Assembly (NCBI GenBank): GCA_900757695.1
Contig: CAAEOU010000170.1
Location: forward strand, 1 to 15,010
DNA: 15,010 nucleotides
From: an uncultured Oscillospiraceae bacterium
GTDB taxonomy: Bacteria > Bacillota_A > Clostridia > Oscillospirales > Oscillospiraceae
Reading direction: 5' to 3'
Shown here one piece after another: positions 7,881 through 14,055 of the stretch (within the stretch, counting starts at the first letter, position 1; each line of letters begins with the position of its first letter). The notes beneath the pieces were generated by a model, which saw only the letters and a program-made list of their open reading frames with translations, was not told the DNA's origin and did not search any database. Position numbers and translations under genes: made by a program.

Positions 7881-9056
7881 TCATTTTTGCTTTAACGTGT
7901 CAAGGAAAAGCCCAATGCGCCGGAGGGCCTCCTGCAGATCGTGCATACTGGCGGCATAGCACATGCGCACATATCCCTCGCCGCTTTCTCCAAAGGCGTT
8001 GCCCGCAATGCAGGCCACCTTCTGGGAGATCAGAAGCTGCTCACAGAACTCCTCGGAGGAAAGCCCCGTGGAGCGGATACAGGGGAACACGTAAAAAGCG
8101 CCTCTGGGCTCAAAGCAGTCAAGGCCCAGCTCCCGGAGCCCCTGCACCAGAAACCGGCGGCGGCCGTCATACTCTTCCTTCATGGCCTCGATGTCCCCGT
8201 CCCCGTTGCGCAGGGCCTCCACCGCCGCATACTGGCTGGTGGTGGGGGCGGACATGATGGCGTACTGATGGATCTTGGTCATCTGGGCAATGATCTCCTT
8301 GGGGCCGCAGGCATAGCCCAGACGCCAGCCGGTCATGGAATAGCACTTGCTCATGCCGTTGACCACGATGGTCTGGTCGTACATCTCCGGGATATTGGCC
8401 ATGGAGACATGGCGGGGGCCGTATGTAAGCTCCGCATAGATCTCATCGGACAAAACCATAATGCCCCGTTCCTTCAGGATGGGCACCAGCGCCTTGAGAT
8501 CCTCCAGCTCCATAATGCCTCCGGTGGGGTTGGAGGGATAGGGCAGAACAAGGATCTTGGTCTTGTCCGTGACCTTGGACAGAAGCTGCTCGGGGCTGAG
8601 ACGGAACTCATTGTCGGCGGTGAGCTCAATGGGCACCGGCACACCGGAGGCCAGCGATACCATGGGCCCGTAGCACACAAAGCTTGGCTCCGGGATCAGC
8701 ACCTCGTCCCCGGGGTTCACAAGACACCGGATGGCACAGTCAATGCCCTCGCTGCCGCCTACGGTCACAAGAATCTGGTCGTTATAGTCATAGTGGAGAT
8801 CAAAACGCCGGGAGAGATAGTTGGAGATCTCCCGGCGAACATCGGTCATACCGGCGTTGGAGGTGTACTTGGTAAAGCCCTGCTCCAGGGAGTAGATGCC
8901 CGCATCCCGGATATGCCATGGGGTCTGGAAATCCGGCTCGCCAACGCCAAGAGAGATGGCATCGGTCATATTTTCAAGAATATCAAAGAATTTGCGAATG
9001 CCGGAGGGCTTGATGTCCTGCACCCGCTGAGAAATCATACGGCTGTAGTCGATCAT
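7881..9056 (-). CDS. Class I/II pyridoxal-phosphate aminotransferase
   Basis: A 391-residue fold-type I aminotransferase of the AspC/PatA-like group, the usual length. Visible landmarks are SLGVGEPDF (35-43, substrate-binding Gly region), the cofactor-phosphate loop GGSEG (100-104), YPSNPTGG (173-180) with Asn176, LSDEIYAEL (202-210) with Asp204 and Tyr207 contacting the PLP ring, NGMSKCYSMTGWRLGY (233-248) with the Schiff-base Lys237 and Arg245, and the carboxylate-binding Arg364 in GYVRMCYA. All catalytic residues are present. The substrate cannot be told from sequence: aspartate, aromatic or branched amino acids are all possible. The start codon overlaps the stop of the Lrp-type regulator by 4 bases (ATGA), a pairing that suggests amino-acid-responsive control. 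A strong terminator follows. Confidence 0.93.
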   Translation of the reverse strand: MIDYSRMISQRVQDIKPSGIRKFFDILENMTDAISLGVGEPDFQTPWHIRDAGIYSLEQGFTKYTSNAGMTDVRREISNYLSRRFDLHYDYNDQILVTVGGSEGIDCAIRCLVNPGDEVLIPEPSFVCYGPMVSLASGVPVPIELTADNEFRLSPEQLLSKVTDKTKILVLPYPSNPTGGIMELEDLKALVPILKERGIMVLSDEIYAELTYGPRHVSMANIPEMYDQTIVVNGMSKCYSMTGWRLGYACGPKEIIAQMTKIHQYAIMSAPTTSQYAAVEALRNGDGDIEAMKEEYDGRRRFLVQGLRELGLDCFEPRGAFYVFPCIRSTGLSSEEFCEQLLISQKVACIAGNAFGESGEGYVRMCYAASMHDLQEALRRIGLFLDTLKQK

Positions 9057-9544
9057 ACGAAAATCAGCCTTTCTTTCTGTTCCTCCTTGGGAATGAACAC
9101 CACGTTGCTCTGCTTATATTTTTTGAGGATGAAATGGGTGGCAGTGCTGGTGACGCCCTCAATGGTGGAGAGCTTCTGGGATACGAACAGCGCCACCTCC
9201 CGCAGGGTCCGGCCGGTGAGGATCACCGTCAGGTCATAGCCCCCGGACATAAGGTAGCAGCTTTCCACCTCCTCATACTGATAGATCCGCTGGGCGATGC
9301 GGTCAAAGCCCTTGTCCCGCTGAGGGGTGATCTTGACCTCAATCAGAGCCTCTACGGCCTCTACGGAAGTCTTTTCCCAGTTGATCATGGCCTTATAGCC
9401 CAGAATGACGCCCTCCTCCGTGAGGCTCTTGATCCGAAGGTCGATGTCCTCTACGGTGGTGTCGCACATGGCGGCCAGCTCTGTATGATTCAGTGTACAG
9501 TCATTCTCCAGAAGCGTCAAAAGCTTTTTAGAACGCTGATCCAT
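9053..9544 (-). CDS. Lrp/AsnC family transcriptional regulator
   Basis: A 163-residue member of the leucine-responsive/AsnC family, standard in size. Residues 1-60 form a winged helix-turn-helix (KLLTLLENDCTLNHTELAAM, then a recognition-helix region ending KSLTEEGVILGYKAMIN). The remainder is the RAM effector domain (VEALIEVKITP onward), with the conserved glycine turn LMSGGYDLTVIL that lines the ligand site and dimer interface. The start at 9544 is set by CAGGAGGATTTCAT directly upstream. The open frame runs 39 codons further up, but those residues are not family-like and cover the promoter. Co-transcribed with the aminotransferase through an ATGA overlap. Probably autoregulated, given an inverted repeat next to its promoter. 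It may also act on the divergent ATPase operon, but that is speculation. Confidence 0.93.
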   Translation of the reverse strand: MDQRSKKLLTLLENDCTLNHTELAAMCDTTVEDIDLRIKSLTEEGVILGYKAMINWEKTSVEAVEALIEVKITPQRDKGFDRIAQRIYQYEEVESCYLMSGGYDLTVILTGRTLREVALFVSQKLSTIEGVTSTATHFILKKYKQSNVVFIPKEEQKERLIFV

Positions 9545-9614
9545 ATGAAATCCTCCTGTCATAATGTGATGGTTTTGCCGGGAAGCGGCGCTGCCGCCTC
9601 CGTTGTTTAGGAAT

Positions 9615-9643
9615 ATTATACAGGAGTGTATCCCGAAATGGAA
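9615..9643 (-). promoter_or_regulatory. Candidate sigma-A promoter for the Lrp-type regulator gene
   Basis: A perfect -10 TATAAT (9615-9620, minus strand) with a weak -35 TTCCAT (9638-9643) at 17-bp spacing. Transcription would begin near 9608, giving a leader of about 64 bases. That leader contains a short GC hairpin (GCGGC, 3-base loop, GCCGC) and the AGGAGG ribosome binding site. The poor -35 is what one expects of a regulated promoter. Confidence 0.6.
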
Positions 9644-9644
9644 G

Positions 9645-9660
9645 TGATTTTTACAAATCA
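9645..9660. promoter_or_regulatory. Perfect AT-rich inverted repeat abutting the lrp -35 element; candidate operator
   Basis: TGATTT (9645-9650), four bases, then AAATCA (9655-9660): a perfect 6-bp dyad, AT-rich, 1 base upstream of the predicted -35. Lrp/AsnC proteins usually bind AT-rich dyads of about 15 bp near their own promoters, so an autoregulatory site is a reasonable inference. Nothing in the sequence proves which protein binds. Confidence 0.4.
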
Positions 9661-9817
9661 ATTTTCCCGCAAAATGATGGAATATCTTCCTTCAAAACAG
9701 TGAGAAAATAATGTTTTTTCATCAAAAAAGTTTGTAAAATCTTCGCCGTGAAGGGGCCGGAACGGCAGCCGGACTGCGGCAATCGCCGGGAGGCGGATAC
9801 AATTTGCGGCCAAATAC

Positions 9818-9845
9818 TTGCAATTTATAAGAATCGGTTTATAAT
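9818..9845 (+). promoter_or_regulatory. Candidate sigma-A promoter for the V/A-type ATPase operon
   Basis: TTGCAA (-35, 9818-9823) and a perfect TATAAT (-10, 9840-9845) are separated by 16 bp. The predicted start is near 9852, which leaves a leader of about 113 bases before the first GTG start codon. It is the only good plus-strand promoter I could find ahead of the ATPase genes. Based on consensus match and position. Confidence 0.65.
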
Positions 9846-9847
9846 GG

Positions 9848-9875
9848 TTTGTGAAGATTATTTCATCTTCGCAAA
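9848..9875 (+). promoter_or_regulatory. Hairpin at the predicted 5' end of the ATPase operon transcript
   Basis: TTTGTGAAGAT (9848-9858) and ATCTTCGCAAA (9865-9875) form an 11-bp stem (one G-T wobble as RNA) around a 6-base loop. It straddles the predicted start site, so most of it would be the very first transcribed structure. It may be an operator dyad overlapping +1 or a 5'-end mRNA stabiliser. It is not followed by a T-run, so it is not a terminator. Confidence 0.45.
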
Positions 9876-9950
9876 ATCGAAACTTAAACAATAATATTCA
9901 CTCCGGACATCTGGCACATTCCCACCACCTGCCCGGAGCTTTTGCAAAAA

Positions 9951-9957
9951 GGGGGGG
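9951..9957 (+). promoter_or_regulatory. G7 ribosome binding tract that sets the GTG start of the first ATPase gene
   Basis: Five A (9946-9950) followed by seven G (9951-9957), then 7 bases to the GTG at 9965. It is the only purine-rich tract at the right distance in this part of the frame and so decides the start. It differs from the AGGAGG sites used by the neighbouring genes and is a homopolymer, which makes spacing open to slippage. Confidence 0.6.
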
Positions 9958-9964
9958 ACTTTCT

Positions 9965-10303
9965 GTGAATCAGGCAGAACTCATTGGCCGTGTTCTGGCC
10001 ACCGACCAGCAGGCGCAGGCACTGACCCGGGACGCCAAGGCGGCGGAGGCCACGCTGGAGGAAGGTATCCAGCGGGAGATCGAGACCATTACTGCCCAGT
10101 ATGAGGCCGAGGCCCAAAAGACGCTGGACGAGCTTCGTCAAAAAGAGCAGGCCGCCTGTCAGGAGCAGCTTCAGGCACTGGATGACCGTCTTCAGCAAAA
10201 GCTGGGGCAGGTGGAAGCCCTGTATGCAGCCAAAAAGGATCAATGGGTGGACACCATTGTAGCCCGGATCGTAGGAAAGGCAGGCGACGGCCATGGCCGG
10301 TAA
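9965..10303 (+). CDS. V/A-type ATPase peripheral-stalk subunit (G/H-like)
   Basis: A 112-residue, Gln/Glu/Ala-rich, almost wholly helical protein with a continuous predicted coiled coil (about 10-95) and no membrane segment. This matches the small stalk subunit G/H (NtpF or AhaH in other naming), which pairs with subunit E to form the peripheral stalk that holds the catalytic head against rotation. First gene of the ATPase operon. Start is a GTG at 9965 (reading VNQAELIGRVLATDQQ). The frame is open back to 9851, but the upstream 38 codons lack coiled-coil character and cover the hairpin and leader. Its last 11 bases overlap the start of subunit C. Coiled-coil proteins of this type are poorly conserved, so the assignment leans on size, composition and operon position. 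Confidence 0.8.
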   Translation: MNQAELIGRVLATDQQAQALTRDAKAAEATLEEGIQREIETITAQYEAEAQKTLDELRQKEQAACQEQLQALDDRLQQKLGQVEALYAAKKDQWVDTIVARIVGKAGDGHGR

Positions 10304-11339
10304 CGCCTATCTGGCGGTGGCCGCCAAGGTTCGGGCCATGTATGGGGGCCGGATGACCGGCGAGGACTACCGGCAGCTCATGGGCAAAACCACCATTCCT
10401 CAGGCGGCGGCCTTTTTGCAGTCCCATCGGGGCTACCGAAGGGAGCTTGCGGGGCTGCATCCCGAGGGACTGCACCGGGAGCAGCTGGAAAATGCCCTGC
10501 GCACCACCTACCGCAATGAATATCACCGGATTTTCAGCTTTTTATCCCTACAGGATCAGGCGCTGATGCGGTTTCCCATCTATCAGGCGGAAAAGGAGGC
10601 CATTCTGACCTCCATGCGGCGGCTCTCCTCCCGGCATATGCTGAAGCCGGAGGCCACATGGGCGCCCCTGCTCCGCAGGCACAGCCATCTGGATCTTCAG
10701 GCCCTGAGTCAGGCGGAGACCTACCGGCAGATCGCAGATGCCGCCCGGGACACCATCTACGGCTCCGCCATGGCCCGAAGCGCCGCCTCCGAATCCCCGC
10801 CCACCATGGCCTTTGTAGACAACATCCTGCTGGTGACCTATTACGCCCATTTATATAAGGTGCTGGGCCGCTATGGAAGGCCCGACGGTCAGAAGATCAC
10901 CCGGAAGGCGCTGGATCAGGAGACGGATCTCTTAAATCTGGTGATGTTTCTCCGGCTCCGGCAGCACTTCTCCGAAGAGGATGTGCGGTCCTTCAGCTTT
11001 CCCCTGCCCTGCTCCGGCAAGCTGGGGAAGGACTATGTACAGCAGCTTCTCTCCGCCCCGGACTATGCCGCCGCCAGAGAGCTGGTTCTAAACGGGCCCT
11101 ACGGGCCCCTGTTCCGGTCCATTTCACCCTCGGGGCCGGAGGCCTATCTCTATACCATGCAGTACCGGTTCAATCAGCGACAGCTCCGGGCCGCCGTGCC
11201 CACCATCTATACGCCCATGGCCTATCTGGGCCTGAAGGAGATCGAGCTGCGCAATATCATCAGCATCATTGAGTGCGTCCGCTACGGGGTGGAGCCCCGG
11301 AGCTATGTGCCCCTCATTGGTGCGGAAGCAAAGAGGTGA
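10293..11339 (+). CDS. ntpC: V/A-type ATPase subunit C (AC39 family)
   Basis: A 348-residue protein (family about 330-350) of the V-type ATPase subunit C / d family. It forms the funnel-shaped collar that sits on the K rotor ring and receives the central stalk (D-F). The N-terminal AYLAVAAKVRAMYGGRM (5-21) is the typical start of the family, which is built from three similar helical bundles. Blocks such as NEYHRIFSFL and the C-terminal GLKEIELRNIISIIECVRYG (near 313-332) match the repeating pattern, the latter being the family's most conserved end (E-x-x-N/R-L/I-R-x-I). No membrane segment. The ATG at 10293 lies inside the end of the previous gene (11-base overlap), implying coupled translation. 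Only 4 bases separate its stop from the start of subunit I. Confidence 0.92.
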   Translation: MAGNAYLAVAAKVRAMYGGRMTGEDYRQLMGKTTIPQAAAFLQSHRGYRRELAGLHPEGLHREQLENALRTTYRNEYHRIFSFLSLQDQALMRFPIYQAEKEAILTSMRRLSSRHMLKPEATWAPLLRRHSHLDLQALSQAETYRQIADAARDTIYGSAMARSAASESPPTMAFVDNILLVTYYAHLYKVLGRYGRPDGQKITRKALDQETDLLNLVMFLRLRQHFSEEDVRSFSFPLPCSGKLGKDYVQQLLSAPDYAAARELVLNGPYGPLFRSISPSGPEAYLYTMQYRFNQRQLRAAVPTIYTPMAYLGLKEIELRNIISIIECVRYGVEPRSYVPLIGAEAKR

Positions 11340-11343
11340 TGAA

Positions 11344-13260
11344 ATGTCTGTCGTTCCCATGAAAATGCTGACGCTGGCGGGGCCCGGCGATGCCATTGAC
11401 CATGTCATCTGCACCAGTCTTGTGAACCAGCAGTTCCATCCCGTGGAGGCCGAAGGCATTCTCAGCAAGAATACCCATATGGTTCCCCTGTCATGGAACA
11501 ACCCGTGGCAGGAGCCCCTTTCCATGGTGCAGAAGCTCATGGAGGAGATGGAGATTCCGTTTGCATTTGCGGATTTCCGTCAGGAAGCGCTGGATCTGGA
11601 CACGGCCAGAGAGCGGCTTGGGGCCCTGAACGGGCAGTTCCGGCAGTTTACGGATACACGCCAGCAGCTGGAGCGCCGGATCTCCGAGAATACCCATGAG
11701 GTGGAGGATCTCCAGCGGTTTGCGGGACTTCCCAGCAATCTATCCGAGATCTATCATCTGGGCTATGTGCGGTTCCGGTTTGGCCGGATGCTCCGGGAGG
11801 CATTTGACTCCCTCAGCGTAAAAATCGAGGATAACCCGGAGATTATCCTCTACCCCACCCAGCTGGGGCAGGACTATGTGTATCTCTGCTATGTGACCCC
11901 CAAGAGCTGCGCCGGGAAATCCGACCGGCTCATGGATTCCCTTGGCTTCGAGCGGATGCGCCTGACGGAGCATGTGGCGGGCACCCCGGAGGATACCGCC
12001 GTAATGCTGGAGGCGGACACCAATACCAGCCGGGAAAAGCTCTCCCGGAATCAGGCGGCCTATGACAGCTGGAAGCAGCAGGCCACCGGAGAGCTTCTGC
12101 TGCTCTACAGCTACCTGAAATTCATGTACGGTGCCGGAGAGATCAAAAAATATGCGGTGATGACCGAAGATCAGACCTTCCTGCTCTGCGGCTGGGCTCC
12201 GGTCAGTGCCGTGGCGGAGATCCAGAAGTCTCTGGAGCCCTTCCCGGACGTGATGCTGGCCCAGGATGACCCCGCATCGGTGAAGGAGCAGACGCCGCCG
12301 GTACTGCTGAAAAACAACTTCTGGGCAAGGCTCTTCCAGCCCTTTACGGAGATGTACGGCCTTCCCGCCTACAATGAATTTGACCCCACCTTCCTGATGG
12401 CCGTGACCTATTCCATTCTCTTCGGCCTCATGTACGGGGATGTGGGACAGGGGCTTGTGCTGGTTGGACTGGGCATTTTCCTCTACAAGGTAAAGGGCAT
12501 GTGGCTGGGCGGCATTCTGGGCAGCGTGGGCGTGTTCTCTACCATCTTCGGCTTTGTGTTCGGCAGCTTCTTTGGCTATGAACACCTGATCCCGGGCTTT
12601 CATGTGCTGGAATCCGGGGCCAACGCCACAAGGATCCTGATCGTCTCCGCCGCCATGGGCGCCGTGATCATTACGATGATGATGGTCATCAACATCACCA
12701 ACGGCATCCGTCAGAAGGACATCAAAAAGATCTTCTTTACCAACAACTCTCTGGCGGGGATCATCTTCTATCTGGCGGTGGTCATCGGGGCCGTGGTGAT
12801 GCTCACCACCGGCGCAAAGGTCTTCCGCCCTGCCTATATCCTTGTATTTATCGTGCTTCCCCTGCTGGTGATGTTTTGTCAGGAGCCGTTGGGGAAGCTG
12901 GCGGCAAAGAAAAAGGACTGGAAGCCCGAATCCATCGGGGGCTTCATTGCCGAGAACCTCTTTGAAATGTTTGAGGTGATCCTCTCCTTTGTTACCAACA
13001 CCGTATCCTTCCTGCGGGTGGGGGCCTATGCCATCTGCCATGCGGGCATGATGCTGGTGGTCTATACCTTGGCGGGCAGCCCCGCCTCCCCGGTGGTGCT
13101 GGTCATCGGCAACATTCTGGTCATGGGCATCGAGGGCCTGATGGTCTGCATTCAGGTGCTCCGTCTGGAATTCTATGAGATGTTTGGCCGGTTCTATGAA
13201 TCCGGCAGCCGTCCCTTCTCCCCCGCAGTCATCGATTATACAAAAAAGACTGATTTCTAA
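11344..13260 (+). CDS. ntpI: V/A-type ATPase subunit I (membrane stator, a-subunit homologue)
   Basis: A 638-residue protein of the usual size for subunit I. The first half (about 1-335) is cytosolic, with a charged coiled-coil stretch (about 80-120, LDLDTARERLGALNGQ region). The second half holds seven or eight membrane helices beginning near FLMAVTYSILFGLMYGDVGQ, whose MYGDVG is a family hallmark. The ion-channel arginine is visible as Arg558 in TNTVSFLRVGAYAICHAGM, facing the K-ring glutamate. The subunit carries the half channels and anchors both peripheral stalks. The start at 11344 has AGAGGTG 5 bases upstream. The open frame reaches back to 11269, but that segment lies in the subunit C gene and reads as nonsense. 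A second Met six residues in is an alternative start. Confidence 0.95.
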   Translation: MSVVPMKMLTLAGPGDAIDHVICTSLVNQQFHPVEAEGILSKNTHMVPLSWNNPWQEPLSMVQKLMEEMEIPFAFADFRQEALDLDTARERLGALNGQFRQFTDTRQQLERRISENTHEVEDLQRFAGLPSNLSEIYHLGYVRFRFGRMLREAFDSLSVKIEDNPEIILYPTQLGQDYVYLCYVTPKSCAGKSDRLMDSLGFERMRLTEHVAGTPEDTAVMLEADTNTSREKLSRNQAAYDSWKQQATGELLLLYSYLKFMYGAGEIKKYAVMTEDQTFLLCGWAPVSAVAEIQKSLEPFPDVMLAQDDPASVKEQTPPVLLKNNFWARLFQPFTEMYGLPAYNEFDPTFLMAVTYSILFGLMYGDVGQGLVLVGLGIFLYKVKGMWLGGILGSVGVFSTIFGFVFGSFFGYEHLIPGFHVLESGANATRILIVSAAMGAVIITMMMVINITNGIRQKDIKKIFFTNNSLAGIIFYLAVVIGAVVMLTTGAKVFRPAYILVFIVLPLLVMFCQEPLGKLAAKKKDWKPESIGGFIAENLFEMFEVILSFVTNTVSFLRVGAYAICHAGMMLVVYTLAGSPASPVVLVIGNILVMGIEGLMVCIQVLRLEFYEMFGRFYESGSRPFSPAVIDYTKKTDF

Positions 13261-13286
13261 TTCTTTGCGTAAATGGAGGATCTACC

Positions 13287-13724
13287 ATGATAAAGACAAT
13301 CTTGATTATGCTCGTTATGGCATTGGCCATCGTCCTGCCCCTTGTGTACATTTCCCGCCGCCATAAGGACGGCAAAACCGTGAAAAAGCCCCTGATCGCC
13401 CATTGCTTCGGCTTCTTCGGACTGGTGGCAATGGCCACCGTATTCGGCTTTGCCTGCTCGGGCACCGCATTTGCCGCCGATGCGGCAGCGAATGCCGCAA
13501 ATGCCTCCGGCATTGCCGATGGCCTCAAATATGTGGGTGCGGCGCTGGCCGTGGGCCTGTCCGGCGTAGGCGGCGGCATCGCCGTTTCCTCTGCGGCGGC
13601 AGCGGCACTGGGCGCCATGAGCGAAAACGACAGCATTTTCGGCAAGGCACTGATCTTTGTAGGTCTGGCCGAGGGCGTGGCCCTCTACGGCCTGCTGGTG
13701 GCTCTGCTGATGCTCTTTATGTAA
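13287..13724 (+). CDS. ntpK: V/A-type ATPase rotor-ring subunit K (c-type proteolipid) with N-terminal membrane extension
   Basis: A 145-residue proteolipid that forms the rotating membrane ring. The C-terminal half (about 79-145) is one c-type hairpin: a glycine-rich helix GAALAVGLSGVGGGIAVSSA (84-103), a polar loop MSENDSIFGK (111-120), and a second helix with the ion-carrying Glu129 in VGLAEGVALYG. Before it lie two more hydrophobic segments (about 1-22 and 38-62), the second ending ACSGTAFAADA, which resembles a signal peptidase site. It is therefore neither the duplicated 16-kDa form of Enterococcus nor a plain 8-kDa c subunit, although I believe related clostridial forms exist. Helix 1 lacks the Gln, and Glu129 is followed by Gly rather than Ser/Thr, which argues weakly against sodium and for proton coupling. 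Strong AGGAGG-like site (TGGAGG) upstream. Confidence 0.93.
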   Translation: MIKTILIMLVMALAIVLPLVYISRRHKDGKTVKKPLIAHCFGFFGLVAMATVFGFACSGTAFAADAAANAANASGIADGLKYVGAALAVGLSGVGGGIAVSSAAAAALGAMSENDSIFGKALIFVGLAEGVALYGLLVALLMLFM

Positions 13725-13728
13725 GATC

Positions 13729-14037
13729 ATGCGGTACTTTGTGATCTCCGATAATTCCGACACCCTCACAGGACTTCGGCTGGCCGGAATGGAGGGGGTT
13801 CTCTGCAAAACCAAGGAGGAGACCCTTCGGGCCATAGACATGGCGGAGAAGGATCCGGACATCGGCATCCTTCTCATCAATGAAAAGCTCTCGGCCCTGT
13901 GCCCGGAACGGGTAAAGGCCCTGAAGCTCACCTCGGTGCGGCCCCTGCTGGTGGAGATCCCGGATCGCCACCATACGGAGCGCCCGCCGGACTCCATCAC
14001 CCGGTATATCCGGGAGGCCATCGGAATCAAGGTATAA
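13729..14037 (+). CDS. ntpG: V/A-type ATPase subunit F (central stalk)
   Basis: A 102-residue soluble protein of the subunit F family (called NtpG in Enterococcus), which binds subunit D in the central rotor shaft. Family pattern: an N-terminal strand and glycine turn (MRYFVISDNSDTLTGLRLAG, 1-20), then DPDIGILLINEKLSAL (42-57), which is the conserved G-I-hydrophobic-hydrophobic-x-x core, then the strand RPLLVEIPDRH (71-81). The start ATG is only 4 bases past the K stop and has no strong ribosome binding site of its own, so translation probably depends on ribosomes finishing K. It sits between K and E, whereas in Enterococcus hirae the equivalent gene comes after C. Confidence 0.93.
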   Translation: MRYFVISDNSDTLTGLRLAGMEGVLCKTKEETLRAIDMAEKDPDIGILLINEKLSALCPERVKALKLTSVRPLLVEIPDRHHTERPPDSITRYIREAIGIKV

Positions 14038-14055
14038 CGAAGGAGTGATGGGCGA

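Larger units (their letters stand above)
9545..9964. other. 420-bp divergent intergenic region between lrp-type gene and ATPase operon
   Basis: Markedly more AT-rich than the flanking genes, especially about 9640-9745 and 9800-9900. It holds a minus-strand promoter for the regulator (9615-9643) with an inverted repeat next to it (9645-9660), a plus-strand promoter for the ATPase operon (9818-9845), a hairpin at the predicted plus-strand start (9848-9875), and a G7 ribosome binding tract (9951-9957). ATCTTC occurs at 9684-9689, 9739-9744 and 9865-9870, the last two as ATCTTCGC. I see no credible protein-coding gene or recognised riboswitch in it. Confidence 0.8.

Noticed and set aside
7941..9239. 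432-codon open frame on the plus strand opposite the aminotransferase
   Set aside because: Antisense shadow of a fully conserved PLP enzyme. It also runs into the lrp gene, and its low-complexity Gly/His/Leu composition fits no protein family.
9658..9891. 77-codon minus-strand frame in the divergent intergenic region
   Set aside because: It covers the ATPase promoter and the start-site hairpin, has no convincing ribosome binding site and unusual composition for this genome, and matches no family I recognise.
9939..9950. TTTTGCAAAA palindrome as an operator before the first ATPase gene
   Set aside because: Too short and too simple; it sits next to the A-run of the ribosome binding site and is likely chance.
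9851..9964. N-terminal extension of the first ATPase gene to a GTG at 9851
   Set aside because: It would begin at the predicted transcription start inside a hairpin, and the extra residues (Asn, His, Ser rich) lack the coiled-coil pattern of the subunit. The GTG at 9965 has the purine tract.
11269..11343. 25-codon upstream extension of subunit I
   Set aside because: It lies in the conserved C-terminal end of the subunit C gene. The ATG at 11344 has AGAGGTG at good spacing and gives the normal N-terminus.
11740..13041. 433-codon open frame on the minus strand opposite subunit I
   Set aside because: Antisense shadow rich in His, Gly and Glu. The plus strand here codes for an ATPase subunit with a clear membrane pattern and channel arginine.
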